Shown here: positions 24,899-33,738 of the stretch, one piece after another
Layout: every line of letters begins with the position of its first letter
Numbering within the stretch: the first letter of the stretch is position 1
NCBI GenBank assembly: GCA_004124535.1
Contig: SCKQ01000004.1
Location: forward strand, 9,578-73,577
DNA length: 64,000 bases
From: Fidelibacterota bacterium
GTDB taxonomy: Bacteria; Marinisomatota; Marinisomatia; Marinisomatales; TCS55
Direction of reading: 5' to 3'
The notes under the pieces: generated by a model
The model's input: only the letters and a program-made list of their open reading frames with translations
Told to the model about the DNA's origin: nothing
Database searches by the model: none
Position numbers and translations under genes: made by a program

Positions 24899-25221
24899 TA
24901 TTCTTTCTCCCAAAGATTAAAAACCAGTCCATAGGGATCGCGCATATAACAATCCCGGCCTTTGCCTTCCCATTTGACCACAGTGCAGTCATTGGCCAAT
25001 AAATATTCCTTTGCTTCGTCGAGGTCATCAACATTGAATTCCATTACAGTGCCGCGTAAGTCATCATTGTCCATAATGTACAGATTTAGATCGCCGCTAC
25101 GGATGTGTAAATGGTTCTCTTCCATTTTAGTATCCAGCCCTATAACATCTTTATAATAGGATTCTGAATTTCTCCAGTCTGGATGCTGAAGGGCAACATG
25201 ATTACTTAATTCAAATTTCAT
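24898..25221 (-). CDS. VOC-superfamily (glyoxalase/bleomycin-resistance-fold) protein
   Basis: A 107-residue single VOC domain. I start it at the ATG at 25221, which has GGGAG upstream and lies just after the acyltransferase stop. The pattern of a strand with HVALQHPDW near the N-terminus, YKDVIGLDTK near 24 and a C-terminal YMRDPYGLVFNLWEKE is typical of the family, where the last Glu is a metal ligand in some members. Substrate unknown. Its place behind the kyn genes suggests an accessory or detoxification role. Confidence 0.8.
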   Translation of the reverse strand: MKFELSNHVALQHPDWRNSESYYKDVIGLDTKMEENHLHIRSGDLNLYIMDNDDLRGTVMEFNVDDLDEAKEYLLANDCTVVKWEGKGRDCYMRDPYGLVFNLWEKE

Positions 25222-25222
25222 G

Positions 25223-25870
25223 TTAATCTCCCATAGCAATGGCTAATTGTTTTTGACACTCATCAAAATTCTCCGCTGTTACAAATATCGGTTCCTGATA
25301 TCGAATGGTAATTGTCGAAAAGAAAACAGGAACACGTTTCTTATCCCAGTTCCAGAATATGGGAAATGACCTTGAGCAGTCACATTGTACAGGAATGACT
25401 GGAACTCCCGATTGCATGCTCATATGCAGAACACCTTTTTTGATTTCCTTAAATGGCCCCGCCGGTCCATCGGGTGTGATGCAGCAACGGTATCCCTTTT
25501 TGAGCTCTTCCACAATTTTATCGGCCGCTTCCCGGCCGCCATATCCAGTAGAACCAAAGATGACCTTACAGCCATACCAGCGCAAAGCGATTATGATCTT
25601 ATACATATACCAAATAGGATGGCTGAATTGAACATACTCTTTAACATCCTGCAAACCCAGCCAATACAAGGATCCTTTATAATGCCATACAGATTCTATC
25701 CGGGCAGAATGTTGATCGATATTTTCCTGGCCTTCCACAATAATTTTGCATGTTTTCTGAATAGCCCACTTGTAGAAATAGATCAAATAAGCACCAAGAT
25801 ATGATGACACATAATAAAAGGGCTTGAACCACAAGGGAATATTAGTTATTTCGTATTTTATCAAACTCAT
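25223..25870 (-). CDS. DUF374-type lysophospholipid acyltransferase-like protein
   Basis: A 215-residue membrane-associated protein with the DUF374 signature TPDGPAGPFKEIKKGVLH near residue 132 and SGVPVIPVQ near 153. The N-terminal part has one hydrophobic segment. Instead of the HxxxxD active motif of classical acyltransferases it has SVWHYKGSLYW near 60, as in the DUF374 group. It probably acylates a lipid or lipid A-like substrate. It overlaps kmo by ATGA, so it is co-translated with tryptophan catabolism, for no obvious reason. Confidence 0.8.
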   Translation of the reverse strand: MSLIKYEITNIPLWFKPFYYVSSYLGAYLIYFYKWAIQKTCKIIVEGQENIDQHSARIESVWHYKGSLYWLGLQDVKEYVQFSHPIWYMYKIIIALRWYGCKVIFGSTGYGGREAADKIVEELKKGYRCCITPDGPAGPFKEIKKGVLHMSMQSGVPVIPVQCDCSRSFPIFWNWDKKRVPVFFSTITIRYQEPIFVTAENFDECQKQLAIAMGD

Positions 25871-27198
25871 GTGATATATTTTCTGACTGTCTCTTCATTT
25901 ATTTCAGAAAGATCATCAAACACATTCAATATTGTATCCAGAGCTTCAAACTGCTTCTCTCCCCGTTTATAGACCTCTGCATAAGGAATACGATGAAATG
26001 AAACCATGGAGTAGCGGGGTATGAATTTATCTGGAAATATGTGTTCCATTTTTAATTCCAGTTCCCGTCGTTTTATATAAGATGGATCATTTACATGGTC
26101 GCGCATTTCCAGATAATTCTCAAGTGCCATGTCAGCGATGGCATGACCGTTTTGCACGTGAGTTCTGGAAAATTCTGACAATATTTTTCCCCAATCATTA
26201 TCGTATTCCTTAATGAGTTGATTCAACACGGAACAGTCCTGAAACGAGGCGTTCATGCCTTGGCCAAAAAACGGTACCACCGCATGAGCGGCATCACCAA
26301 GAAGCACAGCCTTATCCTCCACATGCCAGGGACTGCAATATACCGACCCCAATTTTCCAGTAGGATTCGTTTGAAAATCTTGTACGAGATCCAATATTAA
26401 GGGTACCGCATCGGGAAATTGTTCTTCGAAAAAGCGGAAAATTTCAACTTCTGTTCGAACCGTGGCAAAGCTAGTTGGCCCTTCCATGGGGAAAAACAAA
26501 GTGCAGGTAAATGAACGGTCCATATTGGGCAGGGCGATTAGCATAAATTGTCCCCGGGGCCAGATGTGTAGAGCGTTGGTTTCCATTTGAAAATTACCAT
26601 CTGCTCCCGGTGGCATGGTTAACTCTTTGTAACCGTGGCCTAAAGGTATATATGTAAAATCAAAATTTCCTTTTGCAACCATGGCCTCCCGTGCTGCCGA
26701 TGCTGAACCATCTACTCCCATGACCCGATTTACGGGAATGATATTTTTATCACCTGAATTAGTATCAACTAAAGTTAATGTATTCTCTTCCAGATCCATA
26801 TCAGTGCATTTCCGGTTGAAATGGATATTCACCTGCCCTGTCTCTTCAGCCAAAGTCATGAGTTCCATATTCAGCTGGGCCCGGGAGACTGAATAAATGA
26901 CCTCCCCCGGTTTTTGGCCATAGGGCTGCAAATTTGTTGAGCCATCAAGGTTGTGGATCATGCGCCCTTTCATGGAAATAGTGAAGGGAGCGATCTTATC
27001 GTAGAGCTTTACTTCTTTCAGGGCGTGGATGCCGCGGATGGACATAGCTAGATTGATGGTACGTCCAGCACTGATGGACTCTTTACGCATATCCGGACGA
27101 CGTTCATAGATATCGACTTCATAACCACACTTTGCAAGATAGGTGGCCATAAGTGGACCAGTAAGCCCGGCGCCGATTAAGGTGATTTTTTCACCCAT
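25867..27198 (-). CDS. kmo: Kynurenine 3-monooxygenase
   Basis: A 443-residue FAD monooxygenase that hydroxylates L-kynurenine with NADPH and oxygen. The dinucleotide-binding GAGLTGPLMATYLAKCGY lies at the start, AGRTINLAMSIRG near residue 45 is distinctive for KMO, and LLGDAAHAVVPFFGQGMN near 299 is the second FAD motif. The C-terminal hydrophobic anchor seen in eukaryotic KMO is absent, as in other bacterial forms. It follows kynU by five bases. Confidence 0.95.
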   Translation of the reverse strand: MGEKITLIGAGLTGPLMATYLAKCGYEVDIYERRPDMRKESISAGRTINLAMSIRGIHALKEVKLYDKIAPFTISMKGRMIHNLDGSTNLQPYGQKPGEVIYSVSRAQLNMELMTLAEETGQVNIHFNRKCTDMDLEENTLTLVDTNSGDKNIIPVNRVMGVDGSASAAREAMVAKGNFDFTYIPLGHGYKELTMPPGADGNFQMETNALHIWPRGQFMLIALPNMDRSFTCTLFFPMEGPTSFATVRTEVEIFRFFEEQFPDAVPLILDLVQDFQTNPTGKLGSVYCSPWHVEDKAVLLGDAAHAVVPFFGQGMNASFQDCSVLNQLIKEYDNDWGKILSEFSRTHVQNGHAIADMALENYLEMRDHVNDPSYIKRRELELKMEHIFPDKFIPRYSMVSFHRIPYAEVYKRGEKQFEALDTILNVFDDLSEINEETVRKYIT

Positions 27199-27203
27199 GG
27201 GCG

Positions 27204-28451
27204 TTATTCAACCAGAGATTTCAGAATTTCAAAAAATCGATATATATCAGCATACGAATTGTAAAGCGGTGTTGGAGCAATGCGGATTACATCAGGTTTC
27301 CGCCAGTCACAAACAACACCTTCGACTCCAAGTTGATTGAATACATGTTTACCATTTTCTCTCACCACCAATGATAATTGGCAGCCCCGCTGCTGTGGAT
27401 CAGCAGGTGTAATGATATCAACTTTATCACTGATTGTATGCACAAGAAATTCCAGATAACCTGTTAGTGTTTCACTTTTTTCCCGCAATGCAGGCATGCC
27501 CACTTCATCAAAAATAGTCATGGATGATTTCAGACAGGACATGGATAAAATGGGCGCATTGCTGATCTGCCAGCCTTCAGCTCCCGTAATTGGAACAAAG
27601 TCCGGGTCCATTTCAAAACGTGTTTTCTTATCGTGACCCCACCAGCCGGCAAATCGCGGACCATCCCAATTCGCATGCCGTTCATGAACAAACACACCAC
27701 CGGGACTTCCCGGCCCTGCACAGAGATATTTATAACTGCACCACGCAGCAAAATCCACATCCCAGTCGTGAAGCTTCAATAACAAATTTCCTGCAGCATG
27801 GGCCAGATCAAAGCCAACATAAGCACCGATTTTTCGTCCAACTTTCGTGATGGCTTTCATGTCAAAGGCCTGACCTGTATAATAATTGACTCCACCAATC
27901 AATATAGTAGCAATGGAATCGCTATTTTCTTTTAATGTTTTTAGAATATCTTCTGTACGCAGGCATTTTTCACCATCGCGGGGAGTTAATTCAATTAATG
28001 CATCCTTTGGATTATGGCCATAGAATTTGATCTGGGACTCCACTGCATATTGATCTGAAGGAAAGGCGCCTTTTTCGATGACGATTTTATTTCGCTTCGC
28101 TGTGGGTTGATAAAAGGAAACCAATAATATATGAAGATTTACTGTCAGGGCATTCATGACCACCACTTCGGAAGGTTTCGCTCCCGTTAATCGTGCAGAG
28201 GCTGCGGTTAAATGTTCATGGTATGCTTCCCAGTGTGCGTGCTGGCCAATGACTGCTTTTTTCTCCCAGACATCTAATTCTTCATTGACCATGGCTGCTG
28301 CTGTTTTGGGCATCAGTCCCAGTGAATTGCCACCGAAGTATAAGTTATCCTGCCCATTTTGTTGCGGAAAATGAAACCGGCTGCGGTAGTCTTTTAATGG
28401 ATCATTTTGATCCATTTGTTTCGCAAAAGATAAAGATGCTTCGTAACTCAT
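27204..28451 (-). CDS. kynU: Kynureninase
   Basis: A 415-residue PLP enzyme cleaving 3-hydroxykynurenine to 3-hydroxyanthranilate and alanine. NLYFGGNSLGLMP near residue 36, the DLAHAAGN segment near 218, and the Schiff-base lysine in WCSYKYLCAGPGSPGG near 242 are all family hallmarks. The start overlaps the formamidase-like stop by ATGA. With 3-hydroxyanthranilate dioxygenase in the same operon, the hydroxylated substrate is the likely physiological one. Confidence 0.96.
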   Translation of the reverse strand: MSYEASLSFAKQMDQNDPLKDYRSRFHFPQQNGQDNLYFGGNSLGLMPKTAAAMVNEELDVWEKKAVIGQHAHWEAYHEHLTAASARLTGAKPSEVVVMNALTVNLHILLVSFYQPTAKRNKIVIEKGAFPSDQYAVESQIKFYGHNPKDALIELTPRDGEKCLRTEDILKTLKENSDSIATILIGGVNYYTGQAFDMKAITKVGRKIGAYVGFDLAHAAGNLLLKLHDWDVDFAAWCSYKYLCAGPGSPGGVFVHERHANWDGPRFAGWWGHDKKTRFEMDPDFVPITGAEGWQISNAPILSMSCLKSSMTIFDEVGMPALREKSETLTGYLEFLVHTISDKVDIITPADPQQRGCQLSLVVRENGKHVFNQLGVEGVVCDWRKPDVIRIAPTPLYNSYADIYRFFEILKSLVE

Positions 28452-29206
28452 GATAATTCCAGGGGAAAAATAATAGGCCTGCTGGGAGCGGCGTCGCTCA
28501 TAAAATTTGTGATTTGAATCTGGAGTAAATACCTACCATCAGAAATATCATTGGGAACATAGATCATTTCAGTGATCGTTTTTGATGAAGCTGTACTTCC
28601 ATTTAGATCATGGCTGCCTTGTTCTACTTTCCAGAATATATGATGGTTAACCAGTTTGCCTTCATCAAAAGCCAGGTCAATAGACGGCATATCCACGAGT
28701 AAATGCTGTATACCCACTGCAGCAATTTTATGCATGGCTTCATTTGAAAAATAAGGCGGGAGATTTTCAGCATCATATGTCGCTGACAGTTTTTCATCGG
28801 CATTGGGCAGCGTACGGACTATTATGGCTGTATTGAATACATTTTCTATATTAACCTGATCAGCATGGATAACATTGTTTTCTGGTCTTACAGTAATCAG
28901 TGTAGCAGGGAATGATGAATCCTTGATTAATTGATTTACAAAAATATTTTCATGCACAATATGCCCCACACATTCTGTATGTGTGCCATTGCAGTGAGGT
29001 ATGAACGATACCACATCGAAGTTGCAACCTCCACCCTGCTCTGTGTCCCCAATAACAGCATCATTTTTGAAGGGCGTGGCAGATGCTTTTTCAACATCAA
29101 AATAATTGGCTTGAGGTCCTTCAAAATCCAATGGTATGGATAAATCATAAAAGTTATCCGTATCATAGTGATAAAGACGGTTATCAATTTCTATTGAACA
29201 ATACAT
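28448..29206 (-). CDS. kynB: Cyclase-family hydrolase, probable kynurenine formamidase
   Basis: A 252-residue member of the cyclase family, which includes bacterial KynB. The metal-binding signature is HCNGTHTECVGHI near residue 72, where typical KynB has HxGTHxDxPxH; the Asp is replaced by Glu and the Pro by Gly. It would hydrolyse N-formylkynurenine, the only step of the upper pathway not otherwise covered here, so context supports the role. The protein is longer than typical KynB (about 210). It overlaps kynU by ATGA and the ACMSD stop by one base (TAATG). Confidence 0.8.
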   Translation of the reverse strand: MYCSIEIDNRLYHYDTDNFYDLSIPLDFEGPQANYFDVEKASATPFKNDAVIGDTEQGGGCNFDVVSFIPHCNGTHTECVGHIVHENIFVNQLIKDSSFPATLITVRPENNVIHADQVNIENVFNTAIIVRTLPNADEKLSATYDAENLPPYFSNEAMHKIAAVGIQHLLVDMPSIDLAFDEGKLVNHHIFWKVEQGSHDLNGSTASSKTITEMIYVPNDISDGRYLLQIQITNFMSDAAPSRPIIFPLELS

Positions 29207-30213
29207 TAGCTAAAATTTTCGTGATTCAGACCCAGCCAATCCAGGGCATTTCTCGAGAGCATTTTCTCTTTCATCTCATCTGAATAATTGGATGACTCAA
29301 TGAGTTTGCCGGGTTCCAGATCACCCAGCGGGAAGGGATAATCAGTTCCCAAAGCGATCTTATTAATACCAATTTTTTTGATCAAATAATCCAGGGCATC
29401 TGTATCGTGGACAAGGGAATCCACCCAGAATTTTTCAAGATAATTTTTTGGGGCAACATTGTTGTCAACTGCGCATAAGTCCGGACGTACATCAAAACCA
29501 TGCTGGATACGTCCTACTGTTCCGGGGAACGAACCGCCGCCATGTGCAAAAGCTACGCGAAGGTTTGGCAGACGTTCAAATACGCCACCAAAGATCAAGG
29601 AACATATAGCTCTACTCGTTTCTGCTGGCATACCCACCAGCCACGGCAGCCAGTATTTTTTCATTTCGCTCTCGCCCATCATATCCCACGGATGGACAAA
29701 AATGGCTGCATTCAGATCTTGCGCAGCTTCAAATACTGAAAACAGTGCATCAGCATCCAAATTTAACTGATTTACATTAGAACCAATCTGTACACCAGCT
29801 AAATCCAATTCATTTGTGCAACGTTCCAATTCTCTGATAGCCAAACCTTCATTTTGTAATGGTATAGTACCCAAACCTATAAATCTCTTGGGAAATTCAG
29901 CAATGATTGCTGCAATATGATCATTTAGTAATTTGGAAATATCCAGGGCATCATCTGCTTTTGCCCAGTAACTGAACATGATCGGAACCGTGGAAAGTAC
30001 TTGGACATCAACACCGTGTTTTTCACATTCAGACATGCGTTCTCCCGGATCCCAGAGGTTTGATTCTACTTCTCTGAAAAAATGATCATCTTTCATCATG
30101 CGCGCACAACCGGTCTGATGATGATCCAAATGGATCCAGCCTCCATAACCATACTTCTCTTTTAAGTCTGGCCATTCTCTAGGAAGAATATGAGTATGTA
30201 TATCTATTTTCAA
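29206..30213 (-). CDS. nbaD: 2-amino-3-carboxymuconate-6-semialdehyde decarboxylase (ACMSD)
   Basis: A 335-residue amidohydrolase-fold decarboxylase of normal ACMSD length. The metal site is visible as His6/His8 (DIHTHILP), FVHPWDMMG near 172, AFAHGGGSFPGTVGR near 223, and LGTDYPFPLGD near 289. It diverts the dioxygenase product from quinolinate formation to 2-aminomuconate semialdehyde, so the operon is catabolic rather than for NAD synthesis. It lies 9 bases after the dioxygenase gene. Confidence 0.95.
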   Translation of the reverse strand: MKIDIHTHILPREWPDLKEKYGYGGWIHLDHHQTGCARMMKDDHFFREVESNLWDPGERMSECEKHGVDVQVLSTVPIMFSYWAKADDALDISKLLNDHIAAIIAEFPKRFIGLGTIPLQNEGLAIRELERCTNELDLAGVQIGSNVNQLNLDADALFSVFEAAQDLNAAIFVHPWDMMGESEMKKYWLPWLVGMPAETSRAICSLIFGGVFERLPNLRVAFAHGGGSFPGTVGRIQHGFDVRPDLCAVDNNVAPKNYLEKFWVDSLVHDTDALDYLIKKIGINKIALGTDYPFPLGDLEPGKLIESSNYSDEMKEKMLSRNALDWLGLNHENFS

Positions 30214-30222
30214 ATTTGATTG

Positions 30223-30738
30223 CTAATTAGGAGGTTCTTGTACAGCACCGCATTTATCACAGGTTCTATACTCGATCGTATCCCAAAAGTTTTGAAATAG
30301 AGGCGGCAACTGCTCAACTATATTTTCCAATACAAAGAAATTTTCATATAGAAGCTCATCGCATTCATCACAATACCACTGAAAGCCATCCAAAGCTCCT
30401 TCTGCCCGTTTGTATTCAACTACAAGCCCAACTGTATTCTCATACCGCTGTGGAGAATGAGGTATATTTGGCGAAAGTAGAAAAATTTCACCTTCATTAA
30501 TTGGCACATCTACCCGCTGACCATCATCCATGACCTTCAACAGCATATCCCCTTCCAATTGGTAGAAGAATTCTTCAACTGTATCGACATGATAATCTTT
30601 TCGTGAATTGGGGCCGCCAACAACCATAATCATAAAATCCGTCCCGTCATAGACAACCTGATTCCCAACAGGCGGTTTTAAGAGATGCTTATTTTCAGCG
30701 ATCCACTTTTGAAAGTTAATTGGTGATGTTATTGACAT
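30223..30738 (-). CDS. nbaC: 3-hydroxyanthranilate 3,4-dioxygenase
   Basis: A 171-residue cupin dioxygenase that opens the ring of 3-hydroxyanthranilate. Likely catalytic Fe ligands are His50, Glu56 and His94, and substrate contacts Arg46, Arg98 and Glu109 fit the known enzyme. A second, rubredoxin-like metal site is formed by Cys123/126 and Cys160/163 (YCDECD, TCDKCG), as in bacterial forms. The enzyme class is prone to oxidative inactivation of its iron, which makes the ferredoxin encoded two genes upstream interesting. Confidence 0.96.
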   Translation of the reverse strand: MSITSPINFQKWIAENKHLLKPPVGNQVVYDGTDFMIMVVGGPNSRKDYHVDTVEEFFYQLEGDMLLKVMDDGQRVDVPINEGEIFLLSPNIPHSPQRYENTVGLVVEYKRAEGALDGFQWYCDECDELLYENFFVLENIVEQLPPLFQNFWDTIEYRTCDKCGAVQEPPN

Positions 30739-30747
30739 TTTATTTTC

Positions 30748-31164
30748 CTATTCAATTGTTGCTATACATTTTAATTCTATAGCAATGGGAGTGGGCAAAG
30801 ATGATACTTCAACCGTTGTCCTGCACGGTTGGTTGTCTTTGAAATATTCAGCATAGACGTTGTTATACGTCTCAAAATCATTTTTCATATCGGTTAGAAA
30901 TACAGTCACATCCACCAGGTTATTCCAGTTACTGCCGGATTCTTCCAGAATTATGCGAACATTTTCAAAAACAGAATGGCATTGGGTCTTAATATCATGA
31001 GCGATCACATTTCCATTTTCATCCAACTCAACGCCTGGGATTTCTTTTGAATCCGGTTTACGAGGCCCAACACCAGAAAGAAAAAGCAGATTACCCACTT
31101 TCCGTGCATGGGGATACAATCCAACGGGCTCGGGCGCTTTATCTGATCGTATTAATTTACTCAT
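30748..31164 (-). CDS. nbaF: RidA-family protein, probable 2-aminomuconate deaminase
   Basis: A 138-residue RidA/YjgF-fold protein with LLFLSGVGPRKP near residue 26, FENVRIILEESGSNW near 66, and CRTTVEVSSLP near 113. Members in kynurenine operons (AmnD/NbaF type) deaminate 2-aminomuconate to 4-oxalocrotonate. The start overlaps the ferredoxin stop by ATGA. The general RidA role (enamine/imine hydrolysis) is the alternative, but the neighbours make the specific step likely. Confidence 0.9.
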   Translation of the reverse strand: MSKLIRSDKAPEPVGLYPHARKVGNLLFLSGVGPRKPDSKEIPGVELDENGNVIAHDIKTQCHSVFENVRIILEESGSNWNNLVDVTVFLTDMKNDFETYNNVYAEYFKDNQPCRTTVEVSSLPTPIAIELKCIATIE

Positions 31165-31520
31165 AACTCATTATTTCTAATTTTTTGACAAGTTGCCCAG
31201 GTTTCCTCTGTGGCAGCAAGCCTATCCACAATATCATCGTTCAATACGGATTTCTCAAAGATCTCATCTACATCTGCTTCAGTTACTCCAGTGTACCAAA
31301 GATTATCTGGATATATAACAAGATTGATACCCATTTCGCAGACATCCAGACAACCGCTTTTATTTGCCCGGACTTTCCCTTTCAAACCATGCTGATTGAT
31401 TAGCTGGACGAATCTATTGCGGATGTCCATGCTACCTTTTTCCAAACAGCAACCACGGGGATGGCTTTCAGGTCTCTCTTTTATACATACGAATATATGT
31501 TTTTCATACCTTGGTGTCAT
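31161..31520 (-). CDS. Thioredoxin-like [2Fe-2S] ferredoxin
   Basis: A 119-residue protein from the ATG at 31520, chosen because TAATG overlaps the dehydrogenase stop; another ATG five codons upstream is possible. The fold pattern is that of thioredoxin-like ferredoxins: YEKHIFVCIKERPESHPRGC at the N-terminus and SGCLDVCEMGINLVIYPDN near 60-78. The cluster cysteines are the first Cys after the opening strand, one of the GCC pair, and the SGCLDVC pair. It has no place in the textbook pathway, yet is locked into the operon on both sides. Confidence 0.88.
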   Translation of the reverse strand: MTPRYEKHIFVCIKERPESHPRGCCLEKGSMDIRNRFVQLINQHGLKGKVRANKSGCLDVCEMGINLVIYPDNLWYTGVTEADVDEIFEKSVLNDDIVDRLAATEETWATCQKIRNNEL

Positions 31521-32965
31521 TAATAACTCACACAAATATTTTTTTGTTCAGTAAAAAACCGTAATGCTTCATCACCACCTTCACGACCGACACCGGAATT
31601 TTTCATACCACCGAAGGGTGTCCGCAAGTCCCGAACCATCCAGCAATTGATCCATACGATCCCAGAATCAATTCGGTCAGCCACACGATGCGCTTTATCC
31701 AAATCGCTGCTCCAAACAGTGGCCGCTAATCCATAATCAGTTGAATTGGCGATTGAAACTGCTTCTTCTTCAGATGAAAATGGGACAAGTGTGACCACAG
31801 GACCAAATATTTCTTCCTGATTGGTGCGGCTATCAATTCCTAATCCCTCAACAATCGTTGGCTCCATGAAATTTCCATTTTCACAGCGACCATTGATTGG
31901 AATTTTCTTTCCACCCGTTAAAACAGTTCCACCCTCTTTTTCAGCTAAAGCAACAAACCCCAGTACTTTTTCCAAATGATCTTTGGAAATAAGCGCTCCA
32001 AGATCTGTATTATCATCATTGGGATCACCGACTTTTAATAAATTCGTTTTTTCAACAAAAGCATCACGAAATCTTTCAAAGAGCGAATCTTCCACCAAAA
32101 TTCTTGAACCGCATAAACAGATCTCACCCTGATTTGAAAATGAAGATTTTAATGTTGTTTCCAGCATTTCATTAAATTCACAATCAGCAAAAATAATATT
32201 GGGATTTTTACCGCCTAATTCTAATGATAATTTTTTGAATTGCGGTGCAGCAGATTGACTGATAATCTCACCCGTTTTGGTTCCGCCTGTAAAAGAAATA
32301 GCTTTGATATCTGGATGGGTGGTAATAGCTGATCCTGTGTTTTGCCCTGATCCGTGAACAATATTCAACACACCATCTGGCAATCCTGCTTCCTGGCAGA
32401 TCTCACCCATTTTGAATGCTGTGAATGGCGTTAATTCAGAAGGTTTTCCGATCACGCAATTTCCTGTAGCAAGAGCCGGAGCAATTTTCCAGGTAAATAA
32501 ATACAGTGGTAGATTCCATGGTGAAATGCAGCCCACTACGCCCAATGGATAACGCACAATTCTGTTTGTAGAACCATTTCCATCTAAAACGGTTTCTGAA
32601 TCGAAGGTCAGTAAATGATTAGCAAAAAATCGGAAATTAGAGACTGCTCTCGGTATATCGACATGCGTTGCTAAAGAAACGGGTTTGCCTGTATCTCTGG
32701 ATTCATATTTAGCAAATTCAGCCAGTCGATTTTCAAGACCATCCGCAATCCGATGCATGATCTGTGAACGGTCTACTGGAGATGTTTTAGACCAAGATTC
32801 AAAAGCATCAGACCCAGCTTGGACGGCAGATTCTACATCATCTTTTTTTGAATCCGGTACTTGAGCATAGACTTGGCCTGTAGCCGGTTCAAAAACGTCC
32901 AGATAACTTCCAGAATTTGATGGAACGAATTCACCATTAATGTAATTGGCTATTGTTTCCATCAA
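31520..32965 (-). CDS. nbaE: 2-aminomuconate-6-semialdehyde dehydrogenase
   Basis: A 481-residue NAD(P)-dependent aldehyde dehydrogenase. VVGCISPWNLPLYLFTWKIA near residue 145, the Glu of LELGGKNPN and the nucleophile of GEICLCGSRILVE (near 288) are seen. The C-terminal WMVRDLRTPFGGMKNSGVGR resembles aminomuconate/hydroxymuconate semialdehyde dehydrogenases. It oxidises the ACMSD product to 2-aminomuconate. The start overlaps the SDR stop by ATGA. Confidence 0.92.
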   Translation of the reverse strand: MMETIANYINGEFVPSNSGSYLDVFEPATGQVYAQVPDSKKDDVESAVQAGSDAFESWSKTSPVDRSQIMHRIADGLENRLAEFAKYESRDTGKPVSLATHVDIPRAVSNFRFFANHLLTFDSETVLDGNGSTNRIVRYPLGVVGCISPWNLPLYLFTWKIAPALATGNCVIGKPSELTPFTAFKMGEICQEAGLPDGVLNIVHGSGQNTGSAITTHPDIKAISFTGGTKTGEIISQSAAPQFKKLSLELGGKNPNIIFADCEFNEMLETTLKSSFSNQGEICLCGSRILVEDSLFERFRDAFVEKTNLLKVGDPNDDNTDLGALISKDHLEKVLGFVALAEKEGGTVLTGGKKIPINGRCENGNFMEPTIVEGLGIDSRTNQEEIFGPVVTLVPFSSEEEAVSIANSTDYGLAATVWSSDLDKAHRVADRIDSGIVWINCWMVRDLRTPFGGMKNSGVGREGGDEALRFFTEQKNICVSY

Positions 32966-33738
32966 GCTCCGAAGCGGCCGCCATCAATAGAAAAATCCGT
33001 ACCGTTTATATAACTAGCGGCAGCAGATGCTAAAAAGGCAACAGCATAAGCAATTTCCTGCGGTTCTCCAATACGGCGCATGGATGTTTTATTGGCAATG
33101 CTGTCCACCATTTCATCATAGCTTACACCAGCGTTGTCTGCCCACTTCTCCAAGAGTTCTTTCAAGCGGTCTGTATTAGTATAGCCAGGTAAAATATTAT
33201 TGATAGTAATGCCGTCCGGACCCAGTTCCAGGGCCAACGTTTTCGCCCATTGGGCCACAGCTCCGCGGATGGTATTAGATACACCCAGTCCCGGGATCAC
33301 CTGGCGAACAGATGTGGAAATAATATTAATGATGCGGCCATACCCCAGTTTTTTCATTCCCGGAACCACTGCTTGCGCTAAAAATTGATTAGCAATGACA
33401 TGTCGACGAAAAGCTATCTCAAATTCTTCAGCTTTGGCTTCAATAAGCGGACCGCCGTGGGGCCCACCAGTATTATTCATCAATATATGAACTGGACCCG
33501 TTTCAGCTAGATGGTCGGTTGTTTTTTGTTTCAAATCATCTGGATCATCAAAGTCTGCGCATATATAACTGTGCCCAGCTCCAGCCAATTCATTTAAAGT
33601 GGTTTGCAGCTTTTTTTTATTCCGGGCAGCCAATACGATCACCGCTCCCCTCGCAGCCATGAGTTGTGCGCAGGCCTTACCGATGCCATTAGTACTGCCG
33701 CAAACAAGTGCTCGTTTTCCTTCAAGACTTAAATTCAT
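32962..33738 (-). CDS. Short-chain dehydrogenase/reductase-family protein with atypical active site
   Basis: A 258-residue Rossmann protein: CGSTNGIGKACAQ is the cofactor loop and NNTGGPHGG takes the place of the usual NNAG. Where classical SDRs have Tyr-xxx-Lys, this protein reads VSNTIRGAVAQWAKTLALE, so both catalytic residues are replaced (SNxxR). A subgroup of SDRs in bacteria shares this pattern and their reactions are poorly known. It is the second gene of the kyn operon, coupled to kynA and to the semialdehyde dehydrogenase by ATGA overlaps. It has no step in the standard pathway. Confidence 0.88.
   Translation of the reverse strand: MNLSLEGKRALVCGSTNGIGKACAQLMAARGAVIVLAARNKKKLQTTLNELAGAGHSYICADFDDPDDLKQKTTDHLAETGPVHILMNNTGGPHGGPLIEAKAEEFEIAFRRHVIANQFLAQAVVPGMKKLGYGRIINIISTSVRQVIPGLGVSNTIRGAVAQWAKTLALELGPDGITINNILPGYTNTDRLKELLEKWADNAGVSYDEMVDSIANKTSMRRIGEPQEIAYAVAFLASAAASYINGTDFSIDGGRFGA

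Noticed and set aside
29206..29206. Frameshift between ACMSD and the formamidase-like gene
   Set aside because: The single shared base is a normal TAATG stop/start overlap; both proteins are full length with intact motifs.
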